Assembly: GCA_012031475.1 (NCBI GenBank)
Contig: JAAUTJ010000137.1
Span: 1 to 9,374, forward strand
Source of the DNA: Leptolyngbyaceae cyanobacterium SM1_3_5
Lineage (GTDB): Bacteria > Cyanobacteriota > Cyanobacteriia > Elainellales > Elainellaceae
Length of the DNA stretch: 9,374 nt
Direction: 5' to 3'
In this document: in pieces, positions 6,140 through 9,374 of the stretch
Layout of the letters: every line of letters starts with the position of its first letter
How positions within the stretch are numbered: position 1 is the first letter of the stretch
Translations under genes and position numbers: made by a program
Notes under the pieces: model-generated
Told to the model about the DNA's origin: nothing
The model's input: only the letters and a program-made list of their open reading frames with translations
The model's database searches: none

Positions 6140-6191
6140 AAAAGAGTGCAAAGAGAAAAAAGAAATTAATCCTCAAAGAGGAGTTAGGAAA

Positions 6192-6474
6192 ATGAGAGCA
6201 ACACAGGAATTAATTCACAGCAATTCACAAGTTACGGCACGATCGCAAAGCGCCCCCGGAACGGTGGCAAACGCAACAAGCATCCGTAATTTGGTAAAGA
6301 AATCAATCAGCTTTGGCAGCAGTTTATGACGTTTTTTGCTGGCAATTCTGATCCAAAAATTCAGCGCTTCGTCGAAGACAACTGGCGCGTTTTGATCCGA
6401 AGACCAATCGATCGCTTAGCTTCTCGTCTGAGCAGGAAGTCCGTGTCTGGCTTGATGAGCGCTACCGCTTCTAG
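6192..6474 (+). CDS. Small protein of unknown function (about 94 residues), two apparent frameshifts
   Basis: I do not recognise this family. The ATG at 6192 has an excellent ribosome binding site, AGGAG at 6179-6183, 8 bases upstream. A promoter precedes it and a strong terminator follows 23 bases after the stop at 6474. As read, the frame is open only to 6329. Adding one G at 6293-6294 turns SIRNLVKKSIS into SIRNLGKEINQLWQQFMTFF, and one more base near 6420-6431 leads into SSEQEVRVWLDERYRF and a TAG. The repaired protein has a polar Ser/Thr/Gln-rich N-terminus, then an amphipathic region (GKEINQLWQQFMTFFAGNSD, KIQRFVEDNWRVLI) and a charged C-terminal helix; it has no signal peptide or membrane segment. 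The repair is my inference from the coherent downstream frames and the surrounding signals. The longer frame from 6075 lacks a ribosome binding site. Confidence 0.6.
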
Positions 6475-6497
6475 GTTAAAGGTTTGAGTGAATTACA

Positions 6498-6527
6498 GAT
6501 GAGCTTGAGGAATCAGGCTCATCTTTT
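6498..6527 (+). terminator. Rho-independent terminator after the small gene
   Basis: GATGAGCTTGA (6498-6508) pairs with TCAGGCTCATC (6513-6523) in an 11-bp stem with one G-T pair. The loop is GGAA, a GNRA tetraloop, and TTTT follows. No U run follows on the minus strand, so it acts in the plus direction only. Confidence 0.85.
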
Positions 6528-6614
6528 GATGGGAAAAGGTGGCTCGATCGATTTCTTCAAACTGGTTTCAATCGTATTTTCACTGATGCCTTCAATTCGC
6601 TTAACTGCATCGAT

Positions 6615-6638
6615 TCGTTAATTCCATCGTTAATTCCA
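6615..6638. repeat. 12-base perfect tandem duplication
   Basis: TCGTTAATTCCA is present twice in a row (6615-6626, 6627-6638), followed by ATTGACAA twice (6638-6645, 6651-6658). This sits just after the kinase stop codon on the minus strand. No hairpin or U run that could end the kinase transcript was found. Confidence 0.6.
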
Positions 6639-6659
6639 TTGACAAACCCTATTGACAAG

Positions 6660-9374
6660 TTAGCGATCGAGCAAAGCGGCGATCGTGGCGATTAGCTCAT
6701 CGGGATCAACGGGCTTGGCGAGGTGTCGCTGAAATCCTGCTGCGATCGCCTGTCGCTGATTGATTTCTCCGGCGTAGGCAGTCAGCGCGATCGCCTTGGT
6801 TCCGGTTTGCCGCAGATTCGATCGCAACTGCTGCATCAGCGCGTAGCCGTCCATCTGCGGCATTCCGATATCACTGATCAGCACATTTGGCCTGACGGCT
6901 TCAAAAATCTGGAGCGCTTTGATCGCAGAACTGGCCTGAGTCACGATCGCGCCTGCTTCCTCCAGCGTAAAGGCAGTGACATCGCGAGTATCAGCTTCGT
7001 CATCGACCAGGAGGATTTGCACTCCGGCGAGGGGGGAGTCGGGAGAAAGGGGGATGTCAGGTGTCGGGTGTTGGGTGTCGGCAGTTTTGAGGAGCGGCAG
7101 TTCAACGGTGAAAGTTGCGCCTTGGTTTTCGCCCTCACTGCTGGCGGAGACGCTGCCGCCGTGCAGTTCAACCAGGTTGCGGACGATCGCCAATCCCAGC
7201 CCCAAGCCGCCAAATTTGCGGTGGTTGCGCCGTCTGCCTGCCGGAAGTAGTCGAACACGTGGGGCAGAAGCTGGGGAGATGCCGATGCCCGTGTCGGTGA
7301 TGGTGAGGCGGGCGATTGAGGGGTTAGGGGTTGGAGATTGGGGATTCGGATTCGGCTGCTCCCTAACCCCTAATCCCTGCTCCCGAATCTCTGACACCCC
7401 CCAACCGCACTTCAACGCGCCCGCCGGACGGCGTGAACTTGATCGCGTTGGACAGCAGGTTCCAGACGACTTGCTGGAGGCGGGCAGCATCACCCAAGAC
7501 CGGATCGATCGCCGCGAGATCCAGACAAATCTGGATGGATTTGGCTTCGGCGGCGAGGCGAACCGTGTCGATCGCCGCGTTGATGATGCTGGCGAACGGC
7601 ACTGCTTCCATGTTGAAGCTGAGTTTGCCGCGCAAAATTCGCGACACGTCGAGCAGATCTTCGATCAGTTGCGTTTGCAATCGGGCGTTGCGTTCGATCG
7701 CTTCGAGTGCCTGACTCGTTTTGGCCGCATCAAGCTTGCCGCCGCGCAGCAGTTGCGACCAGCCCAAGATCGGATTGAGCGGGGTGCGGAGTTCATGCGA
7801 GAGGACGGCGAGAAACTCGTCTTTGATGCGGTTGGCGGCTTCGGCTTGTTCGCGGGCGGCTTTCTCGCGCTCTAGCAGGGCTTCGCGCTCCTGCTGGGCT
7901 TCGCGTTCCACTGTTTTGTCCTGCATGATTTTGAGCAAGCCTTGGACGCTGTGAGCTTCGTCGTGCAGGGGCATGACCAGTCCGCTACCCCAAAAGCGGC
8001 TTTGGTCTTTGCGGACATGCCAGCGTTCGTTTTCGGTGCGGCCTCGTGCCAGGGCAGTTCGCATTTCTTCCTGGTCTTTGCCTGCGGCGCGATCTTCAGG
8101 TGTGAAAATCACTCTGCCGTGTTGACCGATGATTTCTGCTTCGGTGTAGCCCAAAAGCCGCTGTGCGCCCGCATTCCAACTGGTGAAGCGTCCGTTGAGG
8201 TCGAGCGTAATGATTGCGTAGTCTTTGGCGCTTTCGAGAATCAGACGCAGGCGCGTTTCGCGATCGCGCAAGGCGGCTTCCGATCGCTTCCGATCGCTGA
8301 TGTCGCGAATCATCCAGCGCAGGGCGATCGCTTGGTTGTGGCGATCGCACACGGCGGCGATCGTCATCGCGGTGGGAACGGATTGCAGCCAAGCGGCTGC
8401 AAGTGTAAATCGTCGGTTTGGCGCTGCTGCTGCGGATTTTGGCTGAGCAGATAGATCAGCGATCGAAACGTGAGGCGATCGTCGCTCGCGACATAGTTTG
8501 CGAACGGCTGTTCGAGCAAATCGGCGGCCTGAACATGCAGCAGGGCGGCGATCGCTTGGTTGGCTTCTTGAACCATGCCGCTCATGTCCGTGACGATGTA
8601 GCCATCCGGCGCAAAGTTAAATAAATTCTGGTAGCGCTGCTGTTCCCCTGCTGCCGTTTGGTGAGCGATCGCCAGTTCTTCATTTTGCTCGCGCAGTTCT
8701 TCTTCGGCCACCTGCAAGTCTTCATTGCTGGCTGCGAGTTCTTCATAGGCTTCCTGCAAGCGCTGTTCGGCCTGTTTGCGATCGCTAATGTCTTTCGTGG
8801 AGCCGACGATCCGCACCATTGTTCCCGACTCGTCGCGCAGCAAGCAGCCTTGTTCCCAAACATCGATCCAGCGGTTATTGGCATGACGAACGCGATATTC
8901 CGCTTCGTAGCGATCGATCGTGCTGTCGAACAAATCGGGCTGAAGCGTTTTGAGCCGTGCGGCATCATCAGGATGAATGCGATCGAACCACCATTGTGCA
9001 GTGGCAGGCGCAGCTTCGGGACAGATGCCAATCAGGTCATGCAGCTTTTCCGATCGATAGACGTTACCCGTTTGCAGATCGTAGTCAAAAAACGAGCGCA
9101 TCAACAGCCAGAGTCGCTAGCCGAAAGCGTTCTTCACTGGCGCTCAAGGCAGCTTCAATTTGCTTTTGTTCCTGAATATCAACGGTTGAGCCATACCAGC
9201 GCAGCGGATTTCCCTGCGAATCGCGTGTCAAGACCGCACAGGTGATGCACCAGCGATATTCGCCATCCACCCGCCGAATCCGATGCGTCACTTCGTAGGC
9301 CGAATCGCCCGATTGAATGCAGGCCAGCCAGCGATCGCTTGTCAGAGCGCGATCGTCTGGATGAATCACTTCCG
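6660..9374 (-). CDS. Hybrid sensor histidine kinase with multiple PAS domains and C-terminal receiver (partial, frameshifted)
   Basis: The N-terminus lies beyond the right edge. In order (minus strand): PAS with HPDD and WYGSTVDIQEQKQ (to about 9130); PAS with FDYDLQTGNVYRSE, HPDD and GSTKDISDRKQAE (about 9130-8770); a coiled coil of AAsNEDLQ/EEELREQNEEL type; a third PAS (about 8640-8290); a fourth PAS with SWNAGAQRLLGYTEAEIIGQ (about 8275-7920); HisKA with FLAVLSHELRTPLN, phospho-histidine codon 7795-7797; HATPase with WNLLSNAIKFTPSGG, TDTGIGIS and GGLGLGLAIV; and a receiver with LLVDDE, phospho-aspartate in DIGMPQMDG (codon 6870-6872), LTAYA and AKPVD. No membrane segment or output domain is seen, so it is probably a soluble hybrid kinase that would pass phosphate to a separate partner. 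Frame changes are needed near 9087-9092, 8374-8376, 7397-7402, 7271-7276 and 7220-7221. Either the sequence has errors or the gene is decaying. Confidence 0.85.
7054..7081. repeat. Four GTGTCGG heptads in the kinase-receiver linker
   Basis: ATGTCAG, GTGTCGG, GTGTTGG, GTGTCGG lie in tandem. They are the same heptad type that flanks the 51-base repeats. They are translated on the minus strand as part of the Thr/Pro/Asp-rich linker (ADTQHPTPDI) between the ATPase domain and the receiver. Confidence 0.75.
7314..7402. repeat. Heptad-repeat insertion inside the kinase ATPase domain
   Basis: On the plus strand, degenerate heptads run GATTGAG, GGGTTAG, GGGTTGG, AGATTGG, GGATTCG, then switch to CCCTAAC, CCCTAAT, CCCTGCT, CCCGAAT, CTCTGAC and a C6 run. 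The two halves are partly complementary to each other. They sit between FTPSGGRVEVRL and ARLTITDTGIGIS of the kinase, where homologues normally have only a short strand-turn-strand. With C5 instead of C6 at 7397-7402 the insert is fully in frame and adds about 28 residues rich in Pro, Asn, Gln and Glu. Confidence 0.7.

Noticed and set aside
6075..6191. Upstream ATG at 6075 as the start of the small gene
   Set aside because: There is no ribosome binding site, the promoter at 6111-6139 lies downstream of it, and the ATG at 6192 has a strong site.
6640..6660. Two TTGACA hexamers as -35 promoter elements
   Set aside because: No -10 lies at a suitable distance, and the direction would be antisense into the kinase 3' end. 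They are part of a short local duplication.
6976..7875. 299-codon plus-strand open frame opposite the kinase
   Set aside because: It is antisense to kinase domains whose motifs are unmistakable, and its composition is that of an antisense shadow.

Overview
The window is from a cyanobacterium. It carries psaC (photosystem I), a Ycf51-family gene, a photosystem II S4-domain-type protein and a PAS-rich hybrid histidine kinase. The octamer GCGATCGC (HIP1), typical of many cyanobacterial genomes, occurs well over ten times. Clusters of degenerate 7-base repeats resemble the short tandemly repeated repetitive (STRR) sequences described from filamentous cyanobacteria, so a filamentous type is my guess. 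The exact genus cannot be read from this sequence.

Layout. Minus strand, 1-1259: the N-terminus of a class I aminotransferase and, 30 bases upstream of it, an iron-containing alcohol dehydrogenase-family gene; the two probably share a transcript. Minus strand, 1336-2454: ycf51 and a SufU/IscU-type Fe-S scaffold gene, separated by a repeat-rich spacer. Plus strand, 2615-4463: the S4-domain gene and a membrane-anchored endonuclease/exonuclease/phosphatase-family gene. Plus strand, 4516-4862: tRNA-Val(GAC) and tRNA-Gly(UCC). A 318-base spacer with two inverted repeats follows. Then come yidD, a run of three heptad-repeat clusters, psaC with a terminator, and a small gene of about 94 residues with its own promoter, ribosome binding site and terminator. 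Minus strand, 6660-9374: a hybrid sensor kinase whose N-terminus lies outside the window.

Two patterns stand out. First, five of the nine protein genes read correctly only if small indels are allowed, about ten sites in all and mostly in short homopolymers. Conserved genes are hit (ycf51, the S4 protein) while their motifs are otherwise intact, so assembly or sequencing error is more likely than decay. Second, heptad repeats sit in the spacers and also inside coding sequence: the YidD tail, the kinase-receiver linker, and an insertion within the kinase ATPase domain. One 51-base repeat is present twice, identical and inverted, 3.6 kb apart.

Most genes here are ordinary housekeeping genes, and I see no defence system, transposase, CRISPR array or biosynthetic cluster. 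The least explained items are the small gene after psaC, the 51-base repeat, the repeat-derived protein inserts and a perfect 18-bp hairpin upstream of yidD.
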